From assembly GCA_039931555.1 (NCBI GenBank), contig JBDTRP010000042.1:6334-70333 (forward strand): DNA of 64,000 nucleotides. Reading direction: 5' to 3'. The number at the start of each line of letters is the position of its first letter. The stretch's first letter is position 1. Position numbers and translations under genes: made by a program. The notes below the pieces were generated by a model. The model had not been told where the DNA came from. It saw only the letters and a list, made by a program, of their open reading frames with translations, and did not search any database. Shown here one piece after another: positions 52,138-60,046 of the stretch. This DNA is from JAENVT01 sp039931555. GTDB taxonomy: Bacteria > Actinomycetota > Acidimicrobiia > Acidimicrobiales > Ilumatobacteraceae.

Positions 52138-52794
52138 ATGGTGCCCCACATGCCCTCGGTGCCCCTCATCCCGGCGCTGCGCGAGCACGCCATTGCCGCG
52201 AACGGGTTCATGCCGCCCGAGGAAGGTGATGCGCTCTATGCAGCCGCGGTCGCTGCGGCGCACGCTGTCGCCGGGCCGATGGTCGAGGTCGGCTCGTACT
52301 GCGGTCGTTCCACCGTGTGGCTGGGCGCCGCCGCACGACTGACCGGCACGGTGCTGTTCGCCGTCGATCACCACCGTGGCAGCGAGGAGAACCAGGCCGG
52401 CTGGGAGCACCACGATCCAACCGTGGTCGATCCGCGGACCGGGCGGATGGACACGCTGCCCACGTTCCGATCGACGATCCACGACGCCGGGCTGGAGGAT
52501 GTCGTGATCGCTGTCGTCGGGCAATCACCGACCGTCGCCCGGTACTGGACCACGCCGTTGTCGCTGCTGTTCATCGATGGCGGGCACGGCGAGCAGCCGG
52601 CGCGGCTCGACTACGAAGGCTGGTCGCCACACGTCGCCGTCGGCGGCACGCTCGCGATCCACGACGTCTTCGCCGACCCCGCCGACGGCGGCCGCCCGCC
52701 CTATGAGCAGATCTACCTGCCTGCCGTGCGCAGCGGCAAGTTCACCGAGATCGGCGCCACCGGCAGCCTCAGTCTGTTGCGCCGTACCGCCTGA
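52138..52794 (+). CDS. Class I SAM-dependent methyltransferase
   Basis: A 218-residue methyltransferase. Motif I is MVEVGSYCGRSTVWLGAAA, with LFAVDHHRGSEEN and the acidic post-II block SLLFIDGGHGEQPARLDYEGW typical of the Methyltransf_24 group. The start could be ATG 52138 or 52150; both are nearly leaderless, being 9-21 bases from the divergent GT-C gene. Substrate unknown. Confidence 0.8.
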   Translation: MVPHMPSVPLIPALREHAIAANGFMPPEEGDALYAAAVAAAHAVAGPMVEVGSYCGRSTVWLGAAARLTGTVLFAVDHHRGSEENQAGWEHHDPTVVDPRTGRMDTLPTFRSTIHDAGLEDVVIAVVGQSPTVARYWTTPLSLLFIDGGHGEQPARLDYEGWSPHVAVGGTLAIHDVFADPADGGRPPYEQIYLPAVRSGKFTEIGATGSLSLLRRTA

Positions 52795-52816
52795 CCCCAC
52801 GCCCCCGGGATCGCCT

Positions 52817-52935
52817 CGTCGGGCGCGAATTCGGTACCGGAGGTACTCACACCGCACCCAATCGACCTGGTCGGGCGCAATTTCGGTACTGGAGGTACTC
52901 ACACCGCGCCCAATCGACCTGGTCGAGCGCGGTTT
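52817..52935. repeat. 52-bp tandem repeat, two copies plus a partial third
   Basis: Units start at 52817, 52869 and 52921 with GTCG(G/A)GCGC in register and an exact 52-base period; the third breaks off after about 15 bases. Each unit can fold because GGTCGGGCGC at its left end pairs with GCGCCCAATCGACC at its right end. It lies between convergent genes and has no coding frame of interest. Confidence 0.75.
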
Positions 52936-52971
52936 CACGCCGCGCTGGCCGGGGTCGCACCTGACGGACGG

Positions 52972-54489
52972 TCAGCCGAACTTGACGCCTTGGGCGAGGG
53001 GGAGGTCGTTGGAGTAGTTGATGGTGTTGGTCGCCCGGCGCATGTATGCCTTCCAGGCGTCGCTGCCGCTCTCGCGTCCTCCGCCCGTGGCCTTCTCACC
53101 GCCGAAGGCCCCGCCGATCTCGGCGCCGCTGGGCCCGATGTTGACGTTGGCGATGCCGCAATCGCTGCCGTCGGCGGCGCAGAAGCGCTCGGCCTCGCGC
53201 ACATCGGTCGTGAAGATACTGCTGGCCAGACCCTGTGGAACGCCGTTCTGCAGGGCCACCGCCTCGTCGAACTCGTCGTAGCCCAACACGTAGAGGATGG
53301 GCGCGAACGTCTCGGCGGCGACGATGTCGGTCTGGGCCGGCATCGTCACGATGGCCGGTCGGACGTAGGCAGCGTCGGGGGCATCTTCGGCCATCAATCG
53401 ATCGCCGCCGACCGTCACCTTGCCGCCGTCGGCGCATGCGGTGTCGACCGCCGCGTGCATTCGCTCGAGCGCCACCGGCGTGATCAGCGGGCCGACCAAC
53501 GTGCCGGCATCGAGGGGGCTGCCCACCGGCAGGGTCGCGTACGCGGCCGACATCCGTTCGACGACCTCGTCGATCCGGGAGTGGTGAACGATGGCGCGAC
53601 GCAGCGAGGTGCAGCGCTGCCCGGCGGTGCCGGCTGCGGAGAACGTCATCCCTCGAACGACCAATTCGATGTCGGCCGACGGGGCGACGATCGCCGCGTT
53701 GTTGCCTCCGAGCTCCAAGATGCTGCGCCCGAACCGTCCGGCGACCACGCCCGCCACCTGCTGGCCCATGCGGGTCGAGCCGGTGGCGCTGACGAGCGGG
53801 ACGCCAGGGTGGCCGACCAGCGCCGCACCGACATCGGCTCCGCCGAGCACGACCTGGCTGAGGTTGGCCGGTGCGCCGACCGCGCTGGCAGCCTGGTCGA
53901 ACAGTGCGCTGGTCGCGATTGCCGTCATCGGAGTGAGGTCGCTCGGCTTCCAGATCACAGGGTTGCCACACACGACGGCGAGGGCCGCGTTCCAGCTCCA
54001 CACGGCGACGGGGAAGTTGAAGGCCGTGATCACCGCCGTCGTGCCGAGGGGGTGCCATTGTTCCATCAGGCGGTGCCCAGGACGCTCGCTGGCGATGGTC
54101 AATCCGTGCAACTGCCGGCTGAGGCCGACTGCGAAGTCACAGATGTCGATCATCTCCTGGACTTCGCCGAGTGCTTCGCTCTCGATCTTGCCGACCTCGA
54201 TCTGCACCAGGCGACCCAGGTCGGCCTTGTGAGCACGCAGGAGGGCGGCGAACTGGCGGATGAGCTCGCCACGCAACGGGCCGGGAGTGGTTCGCCAGAT
54301 CTGGAAGGCGCCGGCCGCTTGGTCGACAGCCTGATCGACCGCTGTGGTCGCCTCGATTGCTCCCAACGTCGTGCCGGTGATGGGGCTGCGCGCCGCGTGC
54401 GGGCCGTCTGCGGTCAGACCCGGCGCACCGCATGCGCGGAGCGCGGCGTCGGCAAGGTCGGTGAGGGAGGAGGAACTGGGCAGTGTCAC
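52972..54489 (-). CDS. Aldehyde dehydrogenase, ALDH7 / piperideine-6-carboxylate type
   Basis: A 505-residue ALDH. The catalytic region has ILELGGNNA with the general base Glu and GTAGQRCTSLRR with the nucleophilic cysteine; TAFNFPVAVWSWNAALAVVCGN is the Rossmann start. The GQRCTS and NFPVAVW-W patterns match the ALDH7 group that oxidises piperideine-6-carboxylate (lysine degradation). The GTG at 54489 is chosen to avoid overlap with the divergent gene. Substrate specificity is by family resemblance only. Confidence 0.85.
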   Translation of the reverse strand: MTLPSSSSLTDLADAALRACGAPGLTADGPHAARSPITGTTLGAIEATTAVDQAVDQAAGAFQIWRTTPGPLRGELIRQFAALLRAHKADLGRLVQIEVGKIESEALGEVQEMIDICDFAVGLSRQLHGLTIASERPGHRLMEQWHPLGTTAVITAFNFPVAVWSWNAALAVVCGNPVIWKPSDLTPMTAIATSALFDQAASAVGAPANLSQVVLGGADVGAALVGHPGVPLVSATGSTRMGQQVAGVVAGRFGRSILELGGNNAAIVAPSADIELVVRGMTFSAAGTAGQRCTSLRRAIVHHSRIDEVVERMSAAYATLPVGSPLDAGTLVGPLITPVALERMHAAVDTACADGGKVTVGGDRLMAEDAPDAAYVRPAIVTMPAQTDIVAAETFAPILYVLGYDEFDEAVALQNGVPQGLASSIFTTDVREAERFCAADGSDCGIANVNIGPSGAEIGGAFGGEKATGGGRESGSDAWKAYMRRATNTINYSNDLPLAQGVKFG

Positions 54490-54542
54490 GCAACCATGCT
54501 GCCACCTACTTGCCCGGCATCGGTACTGGGTACGGTGGCGCC

Positions 54543-54872
54543 GTGAGTTTTGCCCAGCAAGGTCCACCAGCATCCGACAAGCAGGTTGCCTACATCCAGG
54601 CCCTCATGCGCAAAGCCGGCTACGACGACTTTCGCTCGGCACGCACCGAGTACCGGCTGACGCAGCGTCAGGCGCGGGGCAAGTTCACCAAGGCCGAGGC
54701 CTCGGCGTTGATCGACCGGTTGACGTCGACCGATGCCGACAACCCGACGGTGTCGGCCAGCGAGGAACCCGACAGCTTGGAGTCCGCACAGGCGTTGCTG
54801 ATCCGCGGCTTCCCCGCCGACGTGCTGGCCGACGAGTTGCGTCGCCGGGGCTGGACCGTGGGCGAGCCATAG
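54543..54872 (+). CDS. Small DUF3072-like protein
   Basis: A 109-residue protein starting VSFAQQGPPASDKQVAYIQAL at a GTG. The SDKQVAYIQALMRKAGY ... FTKAEASALIDRL layout resembles DUF3072 and the short 'lysine-rich hinge' found in actinobacterial DNA-metabolism proteins. The second half, SAQALLIRGFPADVLADELRRRGW, may be an independent small helical domain. Function unknown. Confidence 0.65.
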   Translation: MSFAQQGPPASDKQVAYIQALMRKAGYDDFRSARTEYRLTQRQARGKFTKAEASALIDRLTSTDADNPTVSASEEPDSLESAQALLIRGFPADVLADELRRRGWTVGEP

Positions 54873-54900
54873 CCCTTCGAGCGAGCGGGCCGAGATCTTC

Positions 54901-55926
54901 CTAGATGTAGCAGCGCGGCACGAACACACCGCTGGCCGGCGAGGCGCAATCGATTGCATCAGCAGCGAGGATCACGGCGGCGCCGGTGTACGCCGAGACC
55001 TCCTCGACCGGGAAGCGGATCTCGCCGGGATAGACGATCCCGGTGTAGTAGGCACCGTCGCGGCGGCGGTGTCGCCGAGTCCAGCGCACGAGGTCGGTGG
55101 CCGTGGCGTTGTCGCCGATCGCGGCATGGGCGATGGCGCACTCGGCGGTCTCCGACGCGGTGATCCACGGCTCGTCGCTGACACAGCGGATGCCGCGGTG
55201 CTCCATCGCGAACTCCGGCCAACCGTCGGCGAGGCGGATCTTGGCCCGCTCGCCGGTGAGGCAGCCGGTCAGCACCGGGTAGTACCAGTCCATCGCCCAA
55301 CGATCCTTGGGCTCGAAGACGCGCGGGTGGTCGTTGATGAGCAGGCAGAGACGATCAGCGGCTGCCGACCAGTCGGGCCGGGGCTCGTTGCTGACCGCGG
55401 CGAGGTTGGCCCCGCAACGCAACGCATGAGCAATCGACGACGAGCCGGTGAGCAACGAGTAGTTCCATGGGCGCCCCTCATCGGTGCAGGCCCACAACAC
55501 GGTGCCATCGTCGCGGCGCATCGACAACACCCAGTCGAGGGCGCGCTGTACGGTCGGCCAGAGGTGATCGACGAACGCCCGGTCCCAGGTGCACAGCCAG
55601 TGGTGCCACACGCCAGTGGCAATGTACGCGCACACGTTGGTGTCGAGCTTGGCCTCCTCCACGCTGCCGTCGGGCAGGTAGTAGTTCCACCAACTGCCGT
55701 CGTCGCGTTGGATGTCGACGAGCCATTCGTAGCCACGCTCGGCTGCGGCATGGAACCCGGCGACATCGAGGGCCATCGTGGTCTCGACGTGGTTCCACGG
55801 ATCGCAGTGACCACCGGGGAACCACGGGATCATGCCGGTGTCGAGCTGCAGCGAGGCGATCCACTCCGCGGTCTCGACGATCTCTTCGGCGGAGATCACG
55901 CCGTCGATGTCAGGCAGCTGCGGCAT
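54901..55926 (-). CDS. Prenyltransferase/squalene-cyclase-fold (alpha6/alpha6) protein
   Basis: A 341-residue alpha/alpha toroid. Repeated W-rich helices such as AEWIASLQLDTGMIPWFPGG and YEWLVDIQRDDGSWWNYYLP match the squalene-cyclase-like repeats annotated 'prenyltransferase' in actinobacteria. The usual DxDD cyclase motif is not visible, so cyclase activity is not supported. It may be a glycan-processing toroid enzyme (GH-like) instead. Start at 55926, overlapping the methyltransferase 3' end by 17 bases. Third gene of the GT4 trio. Confidence 0.72.
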   Translation of the reverse strand: MPQLPDIDGVISAEEIVETAEWIASLQLDTGMIPWFPGGHCDPWNHVETTMALDVAGFHAAAERGYEWLVDIQRDDGSWWNYYLPDGSVEEAKLDTNVCAYIATGVWHHWLCTWDRAFVDHLWPTVQRALDWVLSMRRDDGTVLWACTDEGRPWNYSLLTGSSSIAHALRCGANLAAVSNEPRPDWSAAADRLCLLINDHPRVFEPKDRWAMDWYYPVLTGCLTGERAKIRLADGWPEFAMEHRGIRCVSDEPWITASETAECAIAHAAIGDNATATDLVRWTRRHRRRDGAYYTGIVYPGEIRFPVEEVSAYTGAAVILAADAIDCASPASGVFVPRCYI

Positions 55927-56659
55927 GACCAGCAACCTTCTCGGAGGCCTTGTGGGCGTAGACGACGTAGCTCTTGCCGAGCAGCGGTGAGGCGGCACGT
56001 TCGACCACCTTCAGGGCGCGGGGCTGCTTGACGATTTCCCATTCGAGCATTCGCCGGTATGCCGCGACGAGACGGTGATCGTCGCGCCGCACGCCGACCG
56101 CACATTTCAACCACCAGTAGGGTGAGTGCAGAGCGTGTGCGTGATGGCTGCCGGTGACGGTCAACCCGGCGCTGCGCAGCTTGGCCTTGAGCTCGGTTGC
56201 GCTGTAGATGCGCACGTGCCCGCCGGCGCTCTTGGGTGCGTGGTACTCGTCGCTGAGCATCCAGTTGATCTTCTCCGGGAGCCAGGTGGGAACCGTGGCT
56301 GCGAAGGTGCCACCCGGCTTCAACACGCGGGCGAACTCGTTGATCGCTGCCGTGTCGGCATCGATGTGTTCGAGCACCTCACTGGTGATCACGCGATCGA
56401 AGCTGCCGTCTGCGAACGGCAACCGGGTCGCGTCACCGCGCAGCCCACCGACGAACCGCTCCTCGGCGATCTCGCCGGCTTCGGCCATCGCTGCGAACGT
56501 TGCCCGAGTGGCCCGGACTTCGTCGAGTGCATAATCGAGGGCGACGACGTTGGCGCCGTCACGGGCGAGTGCAAAGGCATGTCGACCGAACCCCGCGCCA
56601 GCATCGAGCACGAGATCGCCTGGCCGCACGCCGAGTTGTCGGAAACGGATCGTCAACAA
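55910..56659 (-). CDS. Class I SAM-dependent methyltransferase (Methyltransf_11 type)
   Basis: A 249-residue methyltransferase. Motif I is VLDAGAGFGRHAFALA, motif II NVVALDYALDEV, the DATRLPFADGSFDRVITSEVLEHI block is typical, and GGTFAATVPTWLPEK follows. It begins with TTG directly after the TAG stop of the GT4 gene. The extended C-terminus (YWWLKCAVGV) may hold a partner interface. Probably modifies the product of the GT4 neighbour. Confidence 0.85.
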   Translation of the reverse strand: MLTIRFRQLGVRPGDLVLDAGAGFGRHAFALARDGANVVALDYALDEVRATRATFAAMAEAGEIAEERFVGGLRGDATRLPFADGSFDRVITSEVLEHIDADTAAINEFARVLKPGGTFAATVPTWLPEKINWMLSDEYHAPKSAGGHVRIYSATELKAKLRSAGLTVTGSHHAHALHSPYWWLKCAVGVRRDDHRLVAAYRRMLEWEIVKQPRALKVVERAASPLLGKSYVVYAHKASEKVAGHAAAA

Positions 56660-57973
56660 CTACAGCCGACCGTTCCTGCGCAACTTGTCGATGTTGTGTG
56701 GCATTGCCAGCACCTCGCGGTACTGGTCGACCGTGAGCTGTGCGCAGTGCTTCCAACTCCAGCGTTCGACGACGCGGCGACGACCGGCTTCACCGACGCG
56801 AGCACGAAGCTCGCTGTCGTCGAGCCCGCGGCGGATCACGGCGACAAGAGCGTCGACATCGCCTGCCTTGCACTGCAGGACGGTCTCGCCATCGCGACCG
56901 GTCACCTCCGGCAACGCGCCGCCGTCGGTCGCGACGAGGCAGATGCCCGTCGACATCGCCTCGATCGCCGGGAGGCTGAACCCTTCGTACAGGCTCGGCA
57001 CGACCGCCATCTCGGCTTCGGCGTAGAGCTCGACGATGCGTTCGTCGGGCACACCGGTGACGAACTCGATGTGCGGTCGCAGGCCGAGCTGGTCGATCAG
57101 ATCGTTGCTGGCACCGGCTCGCGGCTTGCCGATGATGGTCAGGGTCACGTCGCGCTCGGTGCGTAGCTTGGCCACGGCCTCGAGCAAGTACGGCAACCCT
57201 TTCAACGCCACGTCGGCGGATGCGGTCGTGATGAGCCGGCCAGGTCTGCGGGTGATGTGGGGCAGGGGCGTGAACAGCTCGGGATCGACGCCCACCGGTA
57301 CCAGTCGCATGCGGTCGAGGCTGACGCCCATATCGGCGTGGATGTCTTTGATCGAGTTCTCGCTGACGACCACGATCCGCGGCATGCGGCTGGCAACTCG
57401 GCCCTGCATCTTCACGAAGTTGTACCAACGGCCGATCGAGTACCGCCGCCGCCACGTCTCGGTATGAGCCATCTCCAGTGCCCGGTCGCGGGTGATCGGG
57501 TGGTGGAGCGTGACGATGGTGGGTATCAGCTTCTCGATGCCGAGGATGCTGTACCCGAGGCACTGGTTGTCGTGCACCAGGTCGAAGTCGCCCTGCCGAA
57601 CCTTCAACGCGGCGAGGGCACGCATGCTGAACGCCAACGGCTCGCCGAACGTACCGCGCAGATGGCTGAACGCCTCGGCCCAATCGGCCTTGGTCTTCAA
57701 TTCCCAGTAACCGGGGAAGCGACCGGGGAAGTGATCGTTCCACAGATCGAGGCTCGGCAACTGATGCAGCGCGATGCGCTCGTCGAGGATCGGGTACGGC
57801 TGGCCACCGAAGACCTCGACGGTGTGCCCGAGATCGACGAGTGCCTTGGTGAGGTGACGGGTGTAGACGCCTTGGCCGCCGACGTGTGGCTTGCCGCGGT
57901 AGGTGAGATAGGCGATCGAGAGCGGGGCGTCAGGCGGCAGTGCCGAAGCGCCAGCCGACGTGACGGCGGACAT
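56660..57973 (-). CDS. Glycosyltransferase family 4
   Basis: A 437-residue GT-B enzyme. The acceptor domain contains SIAYLTYRGKPHVGGQGVY, the donor domain ITTASADVALKGLPYLLEAV and the E-x7-E motif in SLYEGFSLPAIEAM. It is the first gene of a tightly packed trio with a methyltransferase and a squalene-cyclase-fold protein. Donor and acceptor are unknown, possibly an isoprenoid or envelope glycolipid. Confidence 0.9.
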   Translation of the reverse strand: MSAVTSAGASALPPDAPLSIAYLTYRGKPHVGGQGVYTRHLTKALVDLGHTVEVFGGQPYPILDERIALHQLPSLDLWNDHFPGRFPGYWELKTKADWAEAFSHLRGTFGEPLAFSMRALAALKVRQGDFDLVHDNQCLGYSILGIEKLIPTIVTLHHPITRDRALEMAHTETWRRRYSIGRWYNFVKMQGRVASRMPRIVVVSENSIKDIHADMGVSLDRMRLVPVGVDPELFTPLPHITRRPGRLITTASADVALKGLPYLLEAVAKLRTERDVTLTIIGKPRAGASNDLIDQLGLRPHIEFVTGVPDERIVELYAEAEMAVVPSLYEGFSLPAIEAMSTGICLVATDGGALPEVTGRDGETVLQCKAGDVDALVAVIRRGLDDSELRARVGEAGRRRVVERWSWKHCAQLTVDQYREVLAMPHNIDKLRRNGRL

Positions 57974-58090
57974 AGGACCGCCACGCTATCGGTGGGTTGT
58001 TACCGACTGGTAAGCGTCACAGGGTTGCAACGTGGCGTGCCTCTGCTTCACGCACGCCGTGCTGACGGCCATCCCCTTGTCGTGCCTGGG

Positions 58091-58666
58091 TCAGGGCTTG
58101 ATGGCGTTGCCGGTCGCGTCGACGACGAACCAGGTGCCCCCGACGCCGTCGCCGGTGTCATCGCCGGCCTTGGCATCCTTCGCGTATCGGTACAGCGGCC
58201 ATCCGTTGTAGGCCAACTGTTCGGTGCCGTCTGTGCGCTTCAGGACCGACAACTTGCTGGTATCGAGACCGGTGCCGGCAACCGCGGTGCCGGACGCCAC
58301 CTCGGGCGGCCAGGTCGTCGCGCAGGTCGCCTCGCACGTGCTCGGCTTGTTCTGCGTGTCCTTGGCGTACAGGTACAGGGTGCGTCCTTCGCTGTCGACC
58401 AGCACCTTGCCCTTGCTGGTCGTGGCAAGCGCGAGCGCGCCGGCCGTGGCGCCGGACTTGGTCGCTGTGGTCGTCGTCGCTGTCGCCGACTTGACGGTCG
58501 TCGTCGGTGCCGCGGCGGACTTCACCGACGTGGTCGGCTTCGCCGCGATGCTGGTCGTCACCGCAATCTTGGTGGTGGGAGTCGTCGTGGCCTTCGAGTC
58601 CGGTCCGCAGGCGGCCAGAAGTGTGGCTGCGATCGCGCCGACGCCAAGTTTGGTGATGCTGTACAT
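58091..58666 (-). CDS. Lipoprotein with COG4315 (Lipoprotein_15) repeats
   Basis: A 191-residue lipoprotein. The lipobox LLAAC puts the lipidated cysteine at residue 20. A long Thr/Ser/Ala/Lys-rich spacer (~25-75) precedes two copies of the repeat with the Y-x-[YW]-x-x-D signature: TLYLYAKDTQ and PLYRYAKDAK. The family is annotated as 'secreted repeat protein of unknown function'. The start at 58666 has GGAG seven bases upstream. Confidence 0.85.
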   Translation of the reverse strand: MYSITKLGVGAIAATLLAACGPDSKATTTPTTKIAVTTSIAAKPTTSVKSAAAPTTTVKSATATTTTATKSGATAGALALATTSKGKVLVDSEGRTLYLYAKDTQNKPSTCEATCATTWPPEVASGTAVAGTGLDTSKLSVLKRTDGTEQLAYNGWPLYRYAKDAKAGDDTGDGVGGTWFVVDATGNAIKP

Positions 58667-58793
58667 GGGGCTTCTCCTCGTGGTCGTTCCCACCGGAAAT
58701 CTGGTGGTTGCGATCAGGAAACAACACGCCCTGTACGAGGCCGGGGTCGCCGAGGTGAAGGCGAGGTGAAGAGATGCCACGAACGGCCCGAGA

Positions 58794-59579
58794 TCAGGCC
58801 GCCGTCCACCCGACCGTCATCGTGCGCTGCAGCGCTTCTCCGGGCTCCAACCGCGTTGCGCCACCAAGATCAAACGGCCGATTGAACGCGTCGGGCGTCG
58901 CCGTCTGCGGTTCGACACACGTGGCATGCGTCGGCATGTCGTAGACGACCCAGTACTTGCAGTCGCTGGTGATCGACAGCTCGAGCCCGGCGATCCACAG
59001 GCGCGGCGTCGTCAGCGCACCGGCGAAGCAGTCGTCCCATGGCGGGGGCGGGGGCGGCGCAGCGACCTGACCGTCGGTGATGTAGTCGTCATCGCGCAGG
59101 TACATGCGCTCGAACTGCAGATCGACGCGCTCGGGCTTCACGAACCACGGATGCCAACCGATCGAGGCGGGCATCGCTTGATCGCCGGCTCGGACGGTCA
59201 GCGTGCACGTCAACGCGTGGTCGGTCAGTTCGATGCGTTGCTCCGCGACGCCACCGAGCACCCAGTCGAGCCGGCAGGCGAGGTCGACGCTTGCCTCGTC
59301 GCTGCCGCACACCTCCCACGGCTGCTCGAACCCGGTGCCGTGGATCGCATGCGTCTCGAAGTTGATCGGCAGTCGGTAGTCGGCACCGTCGAAGCTGAAC
59401 TCGCCACGGCGGATGCGTCCGGCCCACGGCACCATCGGATAGCTGCCCCACCCCGCAGCGGGTAGCGACGGGTCGTGCCGCAGGATCACCTCGACGCCGC
59501 CGACGTTCAGCGAGGCGACACGACCTCCATCGACGGCACTGACGGTACATGCGGCTGATCCGGCGCGGAGTTCGATCAC
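58794..59579 (-). CDS. Aldose 1-epimerase-family protein
   Basis: A 261-residue galactose-mutarotase-fold protein with a GTG start at 59579 (VIELRAGSAACTV). Active-site elements are the histidine in FETHAIHGTGF, the histidine in SIGWHPWF and the glutamate in ATCVEPQTATPDAFN. It interconverts alpha and beta hexoses. It is divergent from dtd, 29 bases away. Confidence 0.87.
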   Translation of the reverse strand: MIELRAGSAACTVSAVDGGRVASLNVGGVEVILRHDPSLPAAGWGSYPMVPWAGRIRRGEFSFDGADYRLPINFETHAIHGTGFEQPWEVCGSDEASVDLACRLDWVLGGVAEQRIELTDHALTCTLTVRAGDQAMPASIGWHPWFVKPERVDLQFERMYLRDDDYITDGQVAAPPPPPPWDDCFAGALTTPRLWIAGLELSITSDCKYWVVYDMPTHATCVEPQTATPDAFNRPFDLGGATRLEPGEALQRTMTVGWTAA

Positions 59580-59608
59580 ATGCCCATTCTGTACGGCAGA
59601 CTCGTGCG

Positions 59609-60046
59609 ATGCGTGGCTTGGTGCAACGAGTGTCGAAGGCGTCGGTGACGGTGGCCGGTGATGTGGTCGGCGAGATCGGCGCGGGACTGTGCGTGTTGGT
59701 CGGCGTGACGCACGACGACACCGCGGCGACAGCAAGGAAGTTGGCCGACAAGATCTGGGGTCTGCGTGTGATCGACGATGAGAACGGCGTGATGAATCGC
59801 TCGGTCGCCGACACCACCCGAGAAGTGCTGATCGTCAGTCAGTTCACGCTGTACGGCGACACGACCGCTGGCCGCCGCCCCAGCTGGATCGACGCGGCGC
59901 GGCCAGAGCACGCCGAGCCGTTGGTCCAGATCGTGATCGATCAGCTTCGAGTGAGCGGTGCCACCGTGGCCACCGGTCGGTTCCGAACCGAGATGCTGGT
60001 GTCGTTGGTCAACGACGGACCGGTCACGGTGATGCTGGAGGTGTAG
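59609..60046 (+). CDS. dtd: D-aminoacyl-tRNA deacylase
   Basis: A 145-residue DTD: MRGLVQRVSKASVTVAGDVVGEI, VLIVSQFTLYGDTTAGRRPSW (catalytic SQxTLY) and the cross-subunit GP motif NDGPVTVMLEV. It frees tRNA from D-amino acids and glycine-mischarged alanine tRNA. Its 3' end overlaps the convergent lnt gene by 23 bases. Confidence 0.94.
   Translation: MRGLVQRVSKASVTVAGDVVGEIGAGLCVLVGVTHDDTAATARKLADKIWGLRVIDDENGVMNRSVADTTREVLIVSQFTLYGDTTAGRRPSWIDAARPEHAEPLVQIVIDQLRVSGATVATGRFRTEMLVSLVNDGPVTVMLEV

Noticed and set aside
54901..55926. Calling this gene a terpene cyclase
   Set aside because: The toroid repeats fit, but the acidic DxDD catalytic motif is not visible, so only the fold is claimed.
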